Shown in pieces: positions 24,954-37,289 of a stretch of 64,000 bases of DNA; position 1 is the stretch's first letter, and each line of letters begins with the position of its first letter. Made by a program: the position numbers and the translations under genes. Below the pieces are notes generated by a model that was not told the DNA's origin, did not search any database, and was given only the letters and a program-made list of their open reading frames with translations. Source of the DNA: Anopheles merus (taxonomy: Eukaryota; Arthropoda; Insecta; Diptera; Culicidae); assembly GCF_017562075.2 (NCBI RefSeq), contig NC_054083.1:7570768-7634767 (forward strand). Direction: 5' to 3'.

Positions 24954-27900
24954 GGCGTCATGCATCAATTACGTAACGAAAAAAGGGCAAATTTTCAGCT
25001 TTGCTTGAGAGATCCGGCGAATGACCGGCCCTGATGATGTGTGGCTCACCGATTGCTAGGCACTCCCGTGCTGCAACATACCTGTTCGTCAAGAGAACAT
25101 GAACTGTAACTGCTGGTATGTGCAGATTAAGACCACCGCGCTTTGGTGGTAGTGCCAGCTGATGAAGTGGAATCCGGATTCGTCCATTGCCATGCCATAG
25201 AAAAGAACCAATAACACTAGTGACCTTTGCCATTTCCAATGCTCTGGCGCCACAAACTGACACCACGTACCACAGCTTCGGTAGCAGGAAGGTTTGGTTG
25301 AGAAGGTATACCTTCTGCACATGAGAGATTTAATTCTCTCATACGATGCAGCCACACTAGAGATCTAAAGTGCTGGATTACGACGTCCCAATTCTGTCCC
25401 ATGTCGTCTCGGATATTATTCTAAAATAAAATTCCGAGCAGTCGAAGCCGTTGAACAGTGTGAGACAGTGTCGACGTTGAGACGAGCACCACAGACACTT
25501 GCAAATGCCTCAAATAGTTCTTGCACACGCTTGATTTTGTTAGGAGGTGTCACCACAGAGATGGCGTCAGCATATGCGTTGACCAGGTCATCCTGGCCGC
25601 AGCAAATGCCTTCAAGTCTTGTGATGAGCGGTTGAAGGTAAAGGATGAAAAGGTGCATGGAAAGAGGGTCATCATGTCGAACAGAACGTTGGATCAGGAA
25701 GGAAGGAGAGAGGTGACCATTAATGAGGATGCGGGATGCGGACCGCTCACCAATAGTTTTCAAAAGCCCTTCCAACCTCGGATTGAATCCCAAAGAGAGC
25801 ATGGTTTTGAAAAGAAAATTCCTATTGACGCGATCAAAATCATGCGAAAGGTCAAAGGAGATGAGCTTATCACACTTTCGTTTCCTCTGCAAATCAATCA
25901 CTCTTTGCTTAACGGAAAGAACAGCTTGAAAAATGTTGCGTGGTTTATTAAAACGATGATGCCATCAAGTCTGTGTTTGACCATCTGCGACAGAAGCTTG
26001 TAATCTGCATTAAGGAGTGATATAGGTCGAAATGCAGACATGGTACAGCCTCCTCCCCTTCTCCTAACCAGCACTATGACCCCGTCCACGAAACTTTCAG
26101 GAATCTCTCCTAAGAGGGCCTCATTAAGAACTTAAAAAGAAGCTCTCTATTTATGATGCTGAATGCACGATGATAAAACTCGTTTGGAATTCCACCCGGG
26201 CCAGGGGACTTTCTGGAAGGTTATTTTTTAATTGCATCGAAAAGCTCACCATAAGTAAACTCGTCCATGCAATTTTTGTTGCCTTCGTTGTCCTCGGGAA
26301 TAACGCGTGTGCTTGTGAATGTTGTTCCTGTGGTTGTTGTGAATGTGTCGGTTGTTGTGTAAAGATTTCTGAAAAAGCCCTCAAAATGAACATTTATATC
26401 CTTTAGCTCAGTTAAGGACGATCCGGCATTGACCGTCGGCTTGTCGATCACCGTTCGCCTCCTCTTTTGCTCCCCTATCTGAAAGACCGACATACTCTTT
26501 CCGCATACGCGAGTTTCATGAATGCGGGTGAAGTCCTCGGAAAAACGTCTCTGAAGAAGAAGCATTTGTCCTTTTATATGATTTATATTCACTAACTCGT
26601 TAGGGTCAGTGACATATCGATTATAGGCGGACTTCAACCCCCTGTAGAGCAGTTCATGATGCAATCGAAAACTTTGATACCGTTCATTCGTTTTCCCACG
26701 GAACAACGACTTTATTTTAGGCTTCGCGAGCTCAACCCACCACTGCATCCACGAGTTGTAATTTCTACGCTGTCTGATCCAATAATTCCTCTTGCATCCG
26801 AACTCCTCCAGGTTTGCGTAAGTTAATACATGTGGCCTCAGTTGCCAATAGCCATAGCTATGCGAACGGAAGGCAAACACGAACGATAAGCGCCTTATCA
26901 TCGGAAAAGGACAAGACATGCATACTGGTCGCTCTTAACTGTGTTTTAAGTGAAGAGGAGACATAACAACGATCGATACGTGAACCCGAACCACTTGTGA
27001 CATAAGAAAACTCTACTGAGTTACCTCTGAGAAGCTCTTAGCTGTCACACATGCCCATGCTGCTTACGGCGTTTTGTAAAGAAAGGCTGAAATTTTTCGC
27101 CTCGTTACATCTTTTGGCTGTAACACGCAATTAAAGTCACCCGTGAGAATAACATGGTCACATGCATTCCGCAGATAGAAAGGTAACGTTTGCCCGAAAA
27201 AATCCACCCTTTCCGCTCTCTGCTGACAGCCCGAAGGAGCGTAAACATTGCACAGGGTGGCATTGTTCTCGAATCGAAGGCAAATCAGACGAGAGTCTAA
27301 GCTGCGTTCGACATAGGAAAATTTTAAATGTTGACGTAAAGCGAGCGCCGTACTCCTCCCCGTCACATAAACATTGCAAGATATACGAAATAAAACATTA
27401 TATTTTTCAAAAAGAAAAGGAAAGGGAAAGGAAAAAGCTAATTTTGTCCCATGCAGCAATCAAATTCAAAAAAGATTCTATTCATCGTATCCTCAGCGCG
27501 GTTTGCAATGTTCTTGCATCACCATCATCAGAAGCGTTTTTCATCCAGCCATTTTCCTAGTCCTTCATAAATTTGTCAATTTTTCCAGAAATGTTTCTTT
27601 GCCTTTAGATGTTGTATCATGTAGTATCATAACATGTGATGTTTTATATGTCTTACGAATTACGAACAAAATCGGTAATGTTTGCAGAAGTTTCAGTTGC
27701 ATTTTTATTGTATTTATACAATTACAACCAACGATAGACTCTGACGAAAAAACGGCTGACCGCATCATCTGCATCTCCAATTGGTTTGAAAGGAATTGCG
27801 TTTGAAAGGAATTGGGTTGGTATTAGATCTGTTTACAGCATTACAGATCAATCTCGTGCCTTTTGATTCGAACCTCCTGTTTAACTTCCCCTCTCCCTCA

Positions 27901-27970
27901 TGTAACAAATCGTGACGTTTGACGATATCCCCCTCGCCCTATCATCGTTACGTTATTGATGGATGACGCC
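24954..27970. mobile_element. PIF/Harbinger-type element (TIRs, TAA duplication) enclosing LINE pieces
   Basis: The left end (from GGCGTCATGCATCAATTACG at 24954) and the inverted right end (reverse complement GGCGTCATCCATCAATAACG, ending 27970) match at about 23 of 25 positions. Both are followed outward by TAA (24951-24953 and 27971-27973), a 3 bp TWA duplication as made by PIF/Harbinger transposases. Related ends bound the element at 61876-62635. The interior is mostly degraded non-LTR retrotransposon sequence. No Harbinger transposase was seen. Confidence 0.65.
24985..27459 (-). pseudogene. Degenerate APE-type non-LTR retrotransposon (endonuclease, RT, C-terminal parts)
   Basis: Minus-strand open segments run in order. 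At 27459-27064 is an apurinic-type endonuclease part (LCNVYAPSG, HVILTGDFNCVL). At 26919-26221 is a spacer region. At 25901-25416 is reverse transcriptase (ISFDLSHDFDRVNRNFL, SASRILINGHLSPSF, DPLSMHLF). At 25320-24958 is the post-RT region (SFLWHG then PPKRGGLNLH). The RT box reads YADA instead of Y/FADD, and stops and frameshifts split the ORF, so it is dead. The post-RT motif suggests an L1/Tx1-like clade, which is tentative. Confidence 0.8.
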
Positions 27971-28741
27971 TAAGCTCAAGAGGAAGACCGAAGGAAAAAA
28001 AGCTACATCGCTGCGTTGCGCTGGTCGGGAGGCCAGTGTAACCGGCCAAATAGCGAAAAAATACCTGGTAAACTTGAACATGCATCTCAGGAAGCAGCAA
28101 TATCTGCTTCTACTATCTGTCTACTGGAATCGGAGCTGCAGGCAATGGCACCACAACTTGAAGTGACCATGTGAAGAGATGGAGAGGAATGGAAGATGGA
28201 ATATCGATGAGGTATCAGCGAACCGGCTCAACATACCCCTGCTGTTCGTCCCATCGGGTACAAACTAAAACTCAAAAACATGTCCACACGCATGTCTTCG
28301 TCCGCCATGCCGTATTTTCTGGATAACTGCCCGAAGGCAGCTGGTAAAAGCGTAGCTTTTTATTTAGGAAGTAATTATTGAATTTCAAGCTTTCATGGGA
28401 AATTTACCAAAAGCAGTAGTCTGTCGTAGTTTTTTGATAACCATCCAAGTCCATTTTGTAATGTAAACGTAAAAGTAATAAAATACATTAAAAATGCTCC
28501 AGTCCCATGGCTTCTGAGCTCTCTCCGATGATAACAGAGATAAACAACAACACCATAAGAACGTCACTTATTCGTCGTGAGAATTACCATGGCACCGATT
28601 GATGTCGGTTTGGTAACATAAATAATCAGCTGATTATATAAGGTTGGGTGCCTAATTTATTTGCGCTAAGACGGCGCGAGGAGAATAGAAGAAGAATGCA
28701 GAATGAAGTAGAGCATAGAGGCGAGAACGTATCATCCATGG
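27971..28741. other. Unassigned, repeat-like
   Basis: Apart from the TAA at its left border, no gene was recognised. A short open plus-strand frame at 27963-28166 resembles no family I know. Confidence 0.25.
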
Positions 28742-28905
28742 CAGTGGTCTTCATCCTGTAGTTCGCGGACCACTTAGCGTGAAAAGGCTTGGTCCGAAAA
28801 ATGAATCCTTTTTTTTACAAAAGCTTATAACAATACGCTTATCCATTCCCACAATCAAGATTAAATTTTTATCAGTCATGTCTAGAGTAAGATTATACAT
28901 ATTTG
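28742..28905 (-). repeat. hAT-like MITE family, copy C
   Basis: It starts CAGTGGTCTTCATCC at 28742. The inside is the inverse of copies A and B (tggtccgaaaa, aaaagctta, catgtctagag). A mariner inserted just beyond, at 28938, may have cut the rest off. Confidence 0.5.
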
Positions 28906-28937
28906 GTCATAAAGCTTGGAACAAAATCTACAACATA

Positions 28938-29927
28938 CTACTGTGTCCGAAAAATAAAGCGACTTTGCGTTTTTTTCTTAAATGATTTTGTTACTAGGCC
29001 AAACGCAGGTCATCATCCCCTTCCGATGCAATGCACCTCTTCCACCTCTCTCTCCACTGCTCGAAGCAGGTGGAAAACGCGGATGCTGGGATGTCCTTTA
29101 TTTCCACCGTCGCTGAGACTTATATCTCCTCGATAGTGTCAAAACGGTGTTCCCGAAGCGGCCGTTTTTGCTTGTTGAACAGTCAAAAGTCGGTTGGTGC
29201 CAAATCTGGCGAATACGGCTGTTGCGGAACAATTTGGGTGCCAGTTGTTGGGAAAAACTCCCTCAAAAAGATGGCCGTATGGAAGGGCGCATTATCGTGG
29301 TGCAAAAACTAGCTGTTGTTTTTCCACAAATCCGGCCGCTTTTGCCGGATGGAGGTCAGCAACATCCGTATTATACTTAAATAGTACTCTTTGTTCACCG
29401 TTTGGCCCTCCGGAAGTTGTTCCGTGTGAACCACCCCACGGTAATCAAAGAATACCGTTAGCATCACCTTGATTTTCGACCGGCTTTGGCACGACTTCTT
29501 GCGCCTCGACTCGTTCGGGGAACGGTACTAGCTCCACTGGTAAATCCACGTTTCGTTGCTAGTTATAATCGACTTCAGCTTTCCAGCGCAGTTTGCCAGC
29601 ATCGTTTTAAAGACTTCGACGCGATTCCGCTTTTCGAGCAGTTCAATCATTTCGGCACCAGGCGAGACTTCACCCGCTTCAACCCCAAAACATCTTTCAT
29701 GATGGTGTTGACCGAGGCTTTGGAAATCCCAACACTTTCTGAAAGGTCTCGTATCGTCAAACGACGAAAAAAAATGTCACTCCTAGCCGGGTTGATGTTG
29801 TGACTTGAAACGTGGCAGATCTGTCAAGAACATACATATTGACATACAAAAAATAAAAAAAACAAGGGGATTCTTTTAGCGCGGGAAATTTGTCATCCAA
29901 TGTCAGCTTACTTTTCGGACACAGTAG
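28938..29927 (-). mobile_element. Decayed mariner transposon
   Basis: The ends are inverted repeats starting CTACTGTGTCCGAAAA. TA lies on both sides (28936-28937 and 29928-29929). The minus strand carries broken mariner transposase pieces: VFFDYRGVVHTEQLPEGQTV, LHHDNAP and PYSPDLAPTDF. At least one stop follows the last motif. Length (~990 bp) is below the usual ~1.3 kb, so an internal or N-terminal part is missing. Confidence 0.8.
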
Positions 29928-30024
29928 TATATGCTTTCAATATATGGTGGATCGCGATGAATGTATTTACAAAGCCAAGTAGTCTATGAACCTAAAACTG
30001 TTGGAGAGCACTGATCGTATGTAT

Positions 30025-30997
30025 TAGGCATGGGCAAAACGATTCTTTTCACCGAACGCGAACGAACTAGTTCGCTCACCAAAAAGAACCGAACGCTAAC
30101 GACGATTCTTTCGTTCTTTGTTTCATGAGGTTTTTATTCACAAAGAACGCTCGTTATCTTTTTCATTTACCCCACATAGACGCATACTGTAGCCAAAGAA
30201 GTACTCATTCTGCGGTTGAAACCAATCATTTAAAAACATTAAACACTCGGCTGTCTGGTCAACACAATCCATCGCAAAACCGACCAAAAACTAGCATGTA
30301 AAAAACTAATACGAGCAAAAATGTCTCCTGCATATATTGTACCCCATGTCTTATACACATTTAAGGATTCTATTTAAAAAAAACTACTTAAATATGGATC
30401 AACATGATGAGCGCAATCAATTCAGTTCAGTTAGTTCGCGAACAATGACTAATCCGTTTGAACGGGCTCGATCTATTGAATTGTATAGGTATAATTTCCA
30501 TACCAACAGAACACAGATCGAACACAAATGAGCCAGTTCGAACGCGTTTGATGAATTCAGTCGTATAGATACGATTTCCACACCAACAGCACACGTATCG
30601 AACACTAACGGATCAGATCGAACGCGTTCGATGAATTCAGTCGTATAGATACGATTTCCACACCAACAGCACACGTATCGAACACTGCTAGACAAATTCG
30701 ACGGCGTTCGAGGAATTTAGTTGTATGGGTACGCTTTCAACACCAACAGGGTACATTTTGATCTCTGACGACCCGTTCGCACGGTGCGAGAAAGAGCGAG
30801 AAAGCAATATGATTTTGCACGTTTCATTACCACATTTATGTGTGCCGTCGAACACTGAACGGAACGTTCGAACGCGTTCGGTGTAGTCAGTTTCTTCCAA
30901 AAGTCCTGGTCGTTCTTTTTGTTAAGAACCTCGTTCGTTCGTGCACTTTACCGAACTGTTCGAACGGTGCGATTCTCGTTCATTTTACACATGCCTA
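30025..30997. mobile_element. Non-autonomous hAT-type element, 973 bp, perfect 8 bp duplication
   Basis: GTATGTAT lies immediately outside both ends (30017-30024 and 30998-31005). The ends are inverted repeats: TAGGCATGGGCAAAACGA on the left, and the reverse complement of the right is TAGGCATGTGTAAAATGAACGA. An 8 bp duplication with short TIRs is the hAT pattern. No transposase is seen. The interior is rich in GAACG/CGTTC runs and an 80 bp minisatellite. Confidence 0.85.
30460..30780. repeat. 80 bp minisatellite inside the hAT-type element
   Basis: The unit 'tcgaacgcgttcgatgaatt..atacgatttcc..caccaacag' repeats with an exact 80 bp period. For example, matching blocks occur at 30551-30606 and 30631-30686, with more diverged units before and after. 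About four units are visible. Confidence 0.85.
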
Positions 30998-31235
30998 GTA
31001 TGTATCGTCGTAATGTAAGCCGGTCTCATGGTACAGTCGTCAACTCGTACGACTTAACAACATGCCCGTCATGGGTTCAAGCCCCAAATAGACCGTGCCG
31101 CCATACGTAGGACTGACTATCCTGCTATGGGGGGAAATCAATAAGTCACTGAAAGCCAACCCCAAAAGTGTGTTGGCAGGCCTTGACCGGCATCGGTTGT
31201 TGAGCCAAAGAAGAAGAAGAAGAAGTATGTATCGT
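30998..31235 (+). mobile_element. SINE200-like SINE, full length
   Basis: The body runs from about 31016 to 31224 with A box (tggtacagtcgtcaactcg), B box (gggttcaagcccc) and an (AAG)n tail. The direct repeat GTATGTATCGT flanks it at 30998-31008 and 31225-31235. Its left copy overlaps the 8 bp duplication of the neighbouring hAT-type element. Confidence 0.85.
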
Positions 31236-31369
31236 ATGAATGAGAGTACTGTATTGTGTTTTCTGTCACAGTGAGTCAAACACAGGGGTTTATTTTGAAA
31301 GATCAACTTATTTGGTGTGTATTGTGTAAAACGTATACTTAGTGTTTAGTTCAGTTTTTTAGCAAACCT

Positions 31370-31723
31370 CAGGTATTCTCCGATATACGCTATACTCGAT
31401 ATACGCGATTTCGTTATATGCGATTTATTAAATTTGACAACGCTCTAAGCAAATTGTATTGATTTCACACATCAATTGTAAAATACTAAATAAATTCATT
31501 TTTCGTGGAATCATAAAAACCATTTTCAAAGGTACAAAATTGTAACACTCAGTTGAAAATAGATCAATTAGATAATTGAGTGGCAAAAACCTACTGCCTA
31601 AAGCAAAATTATGCAAAAAATAGCTATAATTTGACTGAAAACCGCGAAATTCGACTCACGCTTATATTCGAGGTATGCTATTGCCTGCCGTCCGCATTAA
31701 AAGCGTATATCGGGGTATACCTG
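31370..31723. mobile_element. pogo-like MITE, 354 bp
   Basis: The left end CAGGTATTCTCCGATATACG pairs with the inverted right end (cgtatatcggggtatacctg), which is followed by TA. Repeated 'cgatatacgc' and 'ttatatgcga' blocks lie inside. Its size and organisation resemble the MITE at 21009-21360, though the sequences differ. Confidence 0.6.
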
Positions 31724-31899
31724 TATAATGGTTTCAAAACACCAACAAGTGAAAATTTGGCATTTTTAAGGCTTGAATAACAATCAGATTAGGCATGAAC
31801 TGTTTCATCTCAATGTAAGTGCCGTCTACCGGATAATCAAATAATACGAAGCACGGTTGTTCCAAAAAATAAGCAGGGCTAAAAACGGAGTTTCCGGAC

Positions 31900-32800
31900 T
31901 ACAGCGGTGATCAAAGCGGAAAAGGAACGCCACCAGGCAGCTATCAAGTGCAAAGGCGAAAGATTTATAAAACTTAAAAAGGCGAAAATTTTAAGTGAAA
32001 TGAAAGATTAGAACTAATAGATGTTTTTTAAACCGAATCCAAGGAGAATCAGGAAATCAAATTGGTTAAAATTTTATTACATAACTAAAGTTTGGTAACT
32101 GTTCGGTTACTTTGTTTGCAATAGACTACGTGCGAGAACTCATCGCGCAATTGTCGTGGATATTTTTTTACGCAGAAAACTGTGCTCTTCTTGCATCCAC
32201 TGAAATAGCAAATGCACTCACAGAAAAGTTTGCCGCCCCCAACATTATAACGACTATGAACAGCCCCTATGATACCAGAGCAATAAACAGCACCGCTTGG
32301 CTTAGCGATGAGCAATATGGTTTGCCTCCAGAAGATTGAACAACTATTGGAAAGGTTGGAGATGCTATTAGGCAGCCTCTGAACGTGAAGCTTTCGACTT
32401 CGATGAAATGTTCAACGCTCCTGTGGATCATCTACGTCAAAGAGTCTACCTCCTTGTAAGTAACTTAAACGGCTGCCCTTAACTACAGCATTTCCTTCAA
32501 ACATATTAGTGCGCTAAGGTCATTCATGACCTTGAGACAAATAAAAATCTAACCTTGCCATCCAGCTATCTTTCCATTACTCAGATCCCTATGACTGATC
32601 GACTGGAGACTTTGTGTCCATCAATCCATCAATTTTTACCCCAGGTTAGTTATTTGATTTATTTTTTACATTTAATTTTTAATTTAAAAAAAAAGTCCAC
32701 TACTGTGATTATGCTTGACATTGAGAAAGCATTCCATGATACTGTGAGATTCCGTGTGGTTATTTACAAACTCGTTTCCGGCTTCCTCTCTACCTGTTAA
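31900..32800 (+). pseudogene. Degenerate jockey-like LINE ORF2 fragment
   Basis: Plus-strand fragments in different frames read KAEKERHHQAAIK, then ASTEIANALTEKFAAPN, then VIMLDIEKAFHDTV followed by YKLVSGF. The last is the reverse transcriptase core (usually LDIEKAFD..W..GLIYKL). Stops and frameshifts separate the pieces, so it is a relic. Confidence 0.6.
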
Positions 32801-32830
32801 GAATGTTTGACCACTATCTGCGCCATTGCA

Positions 32831-35800
32831 CCATTATAATTTGTTGTATGTACATTAAGTTTTCATAGGTTTACTTACACACAACAATTACAAATATGTT
32901 AAAGGTTCCGACGCGATAGACGAACATCGCCAACATTAATACTGGGCAACACATCGGAAACCGTCATACCGGGTTCGTACACATTCCGATGCCGTGTTCA
33001 CAGTTTGACATATGGACCCGGGAGGCCAAGGGATCGATCTGAGATTTGATCGCCATTGAAGATCGTCATTCACGTTCTGGATGCCACAATCCTCTTTACG
33101 TAATGATGTGCCGTGAATTCAATGCTGTGTATCTTACATTCGATCCAGCAATGTCGCGCACTGAGTTCCTGAATGGTATTCGTCATACATGCTAGCTTCT
33201 TGTGTTACTCTGTGCATTTAGGTTAAGCCTTGAAGTGTAATTTCGTTTGAAAGGGACGATAAGGCTACAGCATAAGCAAAACAATAACTATAAACAAAAC
33301 CAAAATCTATTCTGTCTATTGGCAAAACCGTTTTAAACAGGAAACGTCGTCTCAATATTGCTTAAGTGTAAGTTTACATTTAACAAGACAAGTTGTAGTA
33401 TAAGACGAACCAAAAATAAAAAGTTCATTAAAATTTGACGCATGTAGTGTCGTCAATTTCACTACCGCGATACCGGGCTCGTAAAATTCATCAACACTAA
33501 TTAACAGAGTAGGGGGTCGAAAGAGCTAAAAGAAATCCGATACTCAGTGATAGTTAGCATTGCTCGATGAGTATTCTGTCAGGCACGTCAGAGCACTATC
33601 ACCCAATGTTAGCGTGCTCTAGCTGTTGACGCCTTACGGTTGACAATTCGAGTAATGAGTGCTTAAAGGATATGACAACTCAGGATAAAAATAAGAAAAA
33701 ATAGAAGAATAGTGAATTGGGCAGGGAATAAACATTGCCACTTGAAACCTCGGCGAGATAACACGATATTATTAATCATTGAGAAGGCGTCACCACCAGC
33801 AACGATCTGATCAATGCGCAGAACAGCGTCATGAAATGACCACAGAGCTGGCGCGTCTTGTTGACAACCAGTTCAAATAGACGAATTCTTCTGGAAATTA
33901 CTTGAGCAAGTTGTTCTTCGAGCGAGAGTCTAGCATCTAGAAATAAACCTAGAATTTATCGAGGTTCTGGTGTCAGCGTATAATTAAACAGTGCTTGAGA
34001 ACGTGAACGGCTAAAGATAAAGGTCACACGATTATCGAAATAACCTGTTAAGGCACGGAAATTAAAGATAGTCGGTAGATTTTAGTATCATCCTCGTTAT
34101 GATGACCATCACATCATTTAAGGTAAGTCGGAAGAAGCTCTAATCGACCTGAAACACTTCACTGAAGTTGTCGTGTAGTATATTATAGTAAAGTAAATTA
34201 TAACAAATGATAATTGTAAGGTGGCCCACCAATACGATTTGCTTACAAATGTGTGGGTAACATTCAAAGAGGTTGCTCATCTCTGCTGTAATTAAATAAT
34301 CAATAAAATGTTAACTAATTAAGCAATACGGCCGAAGCCGTTCTTTCTGAATAAAACAAAAAGTTTACTAATGAAGGCAGAAGAAAACATCATATAGCTG
34401 TAGGATATTTTTATTAGTGGTATCTCACTTTTTGATTGACTTTTGTCACTACAGGTTGCATAACATTAAAGTTTATCGTTTCTTGTTATTTCTATTTCTA
34501 TGCTACTGGTTTGCATACCTCACAGTAACATACTTTATTTTACTTTTGACAACAAAACATACTTTAATAGAGTACATAATAAATGATTGCTTTGCATAAT
34601 ACGAAAAGGCTTCTTAGTTACTAATATTTCAAGTTATTGAAATATGAAATAGGTAGGAAGGTACATTAATTGTAAAAAAATCAAAATCTCTGAAATTCCT
34701 TAAATTTATTCTAATATGAAATTAAGTTTGAAATTGAAGTTATTTGGAGCTATGGAGTTAACAAATTTGAAGTAAAAGTTGAACAACATTTCATCCATGT
34801 ACCAATTTGAACTCAATTATAATGGAAAACGCAATCATGCATATGAACGATATACCTAACATGTGCGAATAGTGGTTGATTGTTCTACATTAACATCAAT
34901 TTTAACCCTTAAATGGATCTAAAATACCTCATTAACTAGAAAAGGTGTAACGGGACAAACAATGGTCCAATAAATTGGCTCAGCAAAACATGGTTTTTCT
35001 TCTGCTCCAGAAAGTTCTTGATTGTAGAAATCGGTCAACAAACAATCATGATTGTCGGTGCTAGAAAAAGGTTCAGTACACTACAAGACTTCTATCTCTC
35101 GTAAAGGTATCATAGATCAGTGCATTTCACTTGTTTTACTTTCGTAGTGGAAGGTGTATAGCATAATATAAGAGAATAATATTCATGTTGTTTAGACACC
35201 ACACATGACACTTTTACTTTACCCATTAATTGTTCTACTGTTTACGCGCTACTGGATTACTGGAACGCGCCCTACTCTTTCTTGGTTGTAATTATATCCT
35301 TTGTTTTAGAGTTGTGTTTAAAAAAATCGTAGACATGTACTGCCAGAAATGACATTCAGTTCTACACATGATCAATACATGAATGGTTTTTTTTATCATT
35401 GTTTTGCAGTTCAGTTTACTTGGTAATAACAATTAATATTGCTACGAATATCAGCTATGGCGCGTATATTTGTGTTATCTGCTTTTGATAGCGTAAAACA
35501 TGTGGTTCATCTTACTTGCTAATGCTTAACATCTGCTTCTTATTCAGTTTTATTTTATCATTAAAATGCTCCACTATTGCTACTTTTACTACCAATAACA
35601 TCTTTATATTTTATCGCCTACAACACTGTAGGAAAGCATTCGGAAACGATTTGTTTTTAGAATCAATCGACTCAGTACCTTCACTACAGCGATACATACA
35701 CTGCTACTTGCAAGGAAACATCGAACGGTGAAAGTACGTACTGGTTGCATGTTTATGCTTCTTCTTCTTCTTCTGTTGGTTGAATCAAATCTTCTAGGAA

Positions 35801-37289
35801 TGACTCAAAATACATCTCACGGCCTTTTATGAGCTTTCGGTACGATATGATAAATCAATGAAAAGATGATTTTTCTGTCTAGCCATTCATTGCGCTTTCA
35901 CAAGAAAATTACCCTTTTAACGCTTATGCCAAAAAAGCTCTTTCAACATTTTATGAACTTTCAGTGCTATTTGCATGAATGAAGCTTTTGAAAGATTATG
36001 GGAGCTTTTCGGAAGATACTTTTTAGGTACGACGTCTGCGCACTAGGTGCAGAAGGCAAAACTAAAATTCTATGATTTTTGCTCTGGAATGTAATCAGAA
36101 TTGTCCTCACTGTTCTAAAAACACTGTTGTGAACGATTGTACTAACCATTTAAAATAAATACGTCCGCTGTATCACGCATAAAATGAATTATTGAAAAAT
36201 CAATCCTGCAATACCTACGGCAATATATAAGTATCCATTACATTATTTTCAATCGGCTAGGACATCTGCAAAGAAGAAAATAAGAGCAATTATAGTTTTC
36301 TTCAAAATGTTTTTGATAATTGAAAAAGTGTTTAGGTTGTGAAAAGTTATAGCTATAAACTTAACCTTCTAAATACTTTCAAATATATGATAGAAAGGTT
36401 ATGAAACTACTTACGCAAGGCAGTAAAACGAAGCGTCTTAAGCAAGCTGTAGATGTCTAGATTATGGAAGCAGAACTGGTAAAAGTTTGGAAAGATGTGC
36501 TAGACATGCTTAAAGATTGGGCGACTAAGGCTATAGTTTCTAGAAATGTCTTGAAGAAAACTACATTGTTAAAGCAGATACAACATTTTAAAAATAAATG
36601 AGGGTTACTCAATCTACTAATCACAGTTTGGGAAAAGTTAAGAAACGGCGAATGAAACAACCGAAAACATGTAAAATTATGAAATAGGTAGACATGTTTT
36701 CGTACGTTTTGCCAAATCTATCTACTAAAAAAAAAAGAAGTAGAATTCAAATTACTATAAGTTCTAATGAATTTGGTAAAAAGTGAGAAATATTCTAATA
36801 GCTAACGAAAGCTAGCGAAGTTTACCGAATTCAACCAAACGAATAATTTAGAACTAGTATGATTCAATTATTTCTGTCAATTCATCGCATACCATTCACC
36901 ATTAGTCCATCTCTGCTTACGTATTTATAGAAAAATACTAAATTAAAAGAGTCATGTATTTAATTGTTTACTTAGCTTCAAAAGAATGAAGCGTTATAAA
37001 TAAAATTGGATAAAAATATTCCAACGTTGAAAAAGTTTGGCGCCGAGTAAATTCATAGTTTCGATATTCTTTGTACAGAGGGTTTCCGCCCTAAGCACAT
37101 CAATAAATGTTCTCATTTGAACTCACTTCTTAGCTTATAGAAAGCAGCGAAAAACTTAAAGCAAATTATTTGCTACCAGAATTATTGTTTAGTTTGCGGA
37201 ACACAACAGGAAATTTGCGCATATATATAACCACACATCTTACCCCCAAATCAAGGTAGCGAAACAAAATGCCCACATCAACTTTCTTG
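32831..37289. other. Intergenic / probable 3' UTR of the NWD gene, no gene recognised
   Basis: No credible exon was found. The part just below 37290 should include the 3' UTR of the NWD gene. Around 33780-33930 the minus strand has short broken frames that may be further LINE relics, but no motif is good enough to name them. Confidence 0.3.

Noticed and set aside
29031..29803. Long plus-strand open frames
   Set aside because: They lie antisense to the decayed mariner transposase and resemble nothing themselves.
30460..30780. Regular repeats that might suggest a CRISPR-like array
   Set aside because: The period is an uninterrupted 80 bp tandem repeat without unique spacers, inside a transposon of an animal genome.
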